Shown: one piece after another, positions 5,488-5,806 of the stretch
Numbering within the stretch: the stretch's first letter is position 1
Layout: each line of letters begins with the position of its first letter
Assembly (NCBI GenBank): GCA_031273835.1
Contig: JAISRD010000018.1
Location: 1 to 5,806 of the forward strand
DNA: 5,806 nt
Source of the DNA: Treponema sp.
Lineage (GTDB): Bacteria; Spirochaetota; Spirochaetia; Treponematales; Breznakiellaceae
Reading direction: 5' to 3'
Notes under the pieces: generated by a model
Database searches by the model: none
What the model saw: the letters and a program-made list of their open reading frames with translations, nothing else
What the model was told of the DNA's origin: nothing
Position numbers and translations under genes: made by a program

Positions 5488-5522
5488 TAACGTACCTTAT
5501 GGCAGCGATGTTTCAGGGGGAC

Positions 5523-5806
5523 ATGGATCCGGAAATTGCCGCGCTCCTGGGAACAGATACCAGTTCCGCCCCGGCGCCCGATTATTCAAACCTCTTTGAG
5601 GAACCCCCTGTTTTGGACGGCGAACAGCCCGAAAAACCCGAGGAGGCCGAACTCAAGCTCGGCGCGGAGGCCTTTCCCGAAATAACCAAGCGTTTTGAGG
5701 AGGTCCCCCTCAAGATCTTTTCGGACCCCAACTACTACAAGGCCGCCCTTTCGGGGGAGGGTCCCGGCGCCCAGCGGGTCCACACGATCCTGCAAAAATA
5801 TGTAAA
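5523..5806 (+). CDS. Hypothetical protein, 5' part only (94 codons visible)
   Basis: This reading frame is open to the right edge with no stop, so the gene is truncated by the window. From the ATG at 5523 it begins MDPEIAALLGTDTSSAPAPD, then a low-complexity acidic stretch rich in P and E (to about residue 45), then a more ordered part with FPEITKRFEEVPLKIFSD and YYKAALSGEGPGAQRVHTIL. There is no signal peptide. In-frame ATGs also occur at 5499 and 5508. The predicted transcription start near 5494 leaves almost no leader for 5499, and AGGGGG (5515-5520) just before 5523 can serve as a ribosome binding site although its spacing is short, so 5523 is preferred. I do not recognise the family. An acidic disordered N-terminus ahead of a folded domain is all that can be said. 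Confidence 0.7.
   Translation, partial: MDPEIAALLGTDTSSAPAPDYSNLFEEPPVLDGEQPEKPEEAELKLGAEAFPEITKRFEEVPLKIFSDPNYYKAALSGEGPGAQRVHTILQKYV

Overview
The window carries a complete four-gene polyamine ABC transporter operon, potABCD, on the + strand (646-4738). It is flanked by a small unrecognised gene on the left (64-300), a convergent unrecognised gene on the right (4793-5329, - strand) and the 5' end of another unrecognised gene that runs off the right edge (5523-5806, + strand). The receptor PotD has the sequence style of the spirochaete receptor Tp0655 (TpPotD) of Treponema pallidum: YNWTYYTP near the N-terminus and a DDMRE acidic motif. Together with the relaxed lipobox and the moderately GC-rich DNA, this suggests a treponeme or close spirochaete relative. 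I cannot name the species, and this assignment rests on recalled family resemblance, not a search.

Layout: 1-63 is an AT-richer leader with a good ribosome binding site for the 78-residue gene at 64-300. Positions 301-645 are non-coding and full of short inverted repeats, with a TTGACA box, an operator-like palindrome, a possible terminator and a GC-rich leader. potA starts at a TTG (646), placed by GGAGG. potA/potB and potB/potC each overlap by four bases (ATGA), implying translational coupling of the ATPase and the two permeases. potD follows after a 69-base gap holding a small hairpin and its own strong ribosome binding site, an arrangement that commonly lets a binding protein be made in excess. 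A perfect 11-bp stem (4756-4784) separates potD from the convergent gene. The rightmost gene has its own extended -10 promoter.

How the genes work together: lipidated PotD at the outer face of the cytoplasmic membrane captures spermidine or putrescine and delivers it to the PotB/PotC channel, and PotA hydrolyses ATP to drive import. The products of the three flanking genes are unknown and nothing here ties them to polyamines.

The biology is mostly ordinary. The unusual signals are at the DNA level and cluster at the start of potD. A perfect 13-bp inverted repeat with a 3-base loop (3657-3685) lies inside the signal-peptide coding region. A run of nine G (3752-3760) directly follows the lipidated-cysteine codon, and slippage by one base there would truncate the receptor early. 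Related short palindromes with three-base loops occur in the potA upstream region, and the spacer of the right-hand promoter contains a T7 run. I see no clear evidence of a new multi-gene system.
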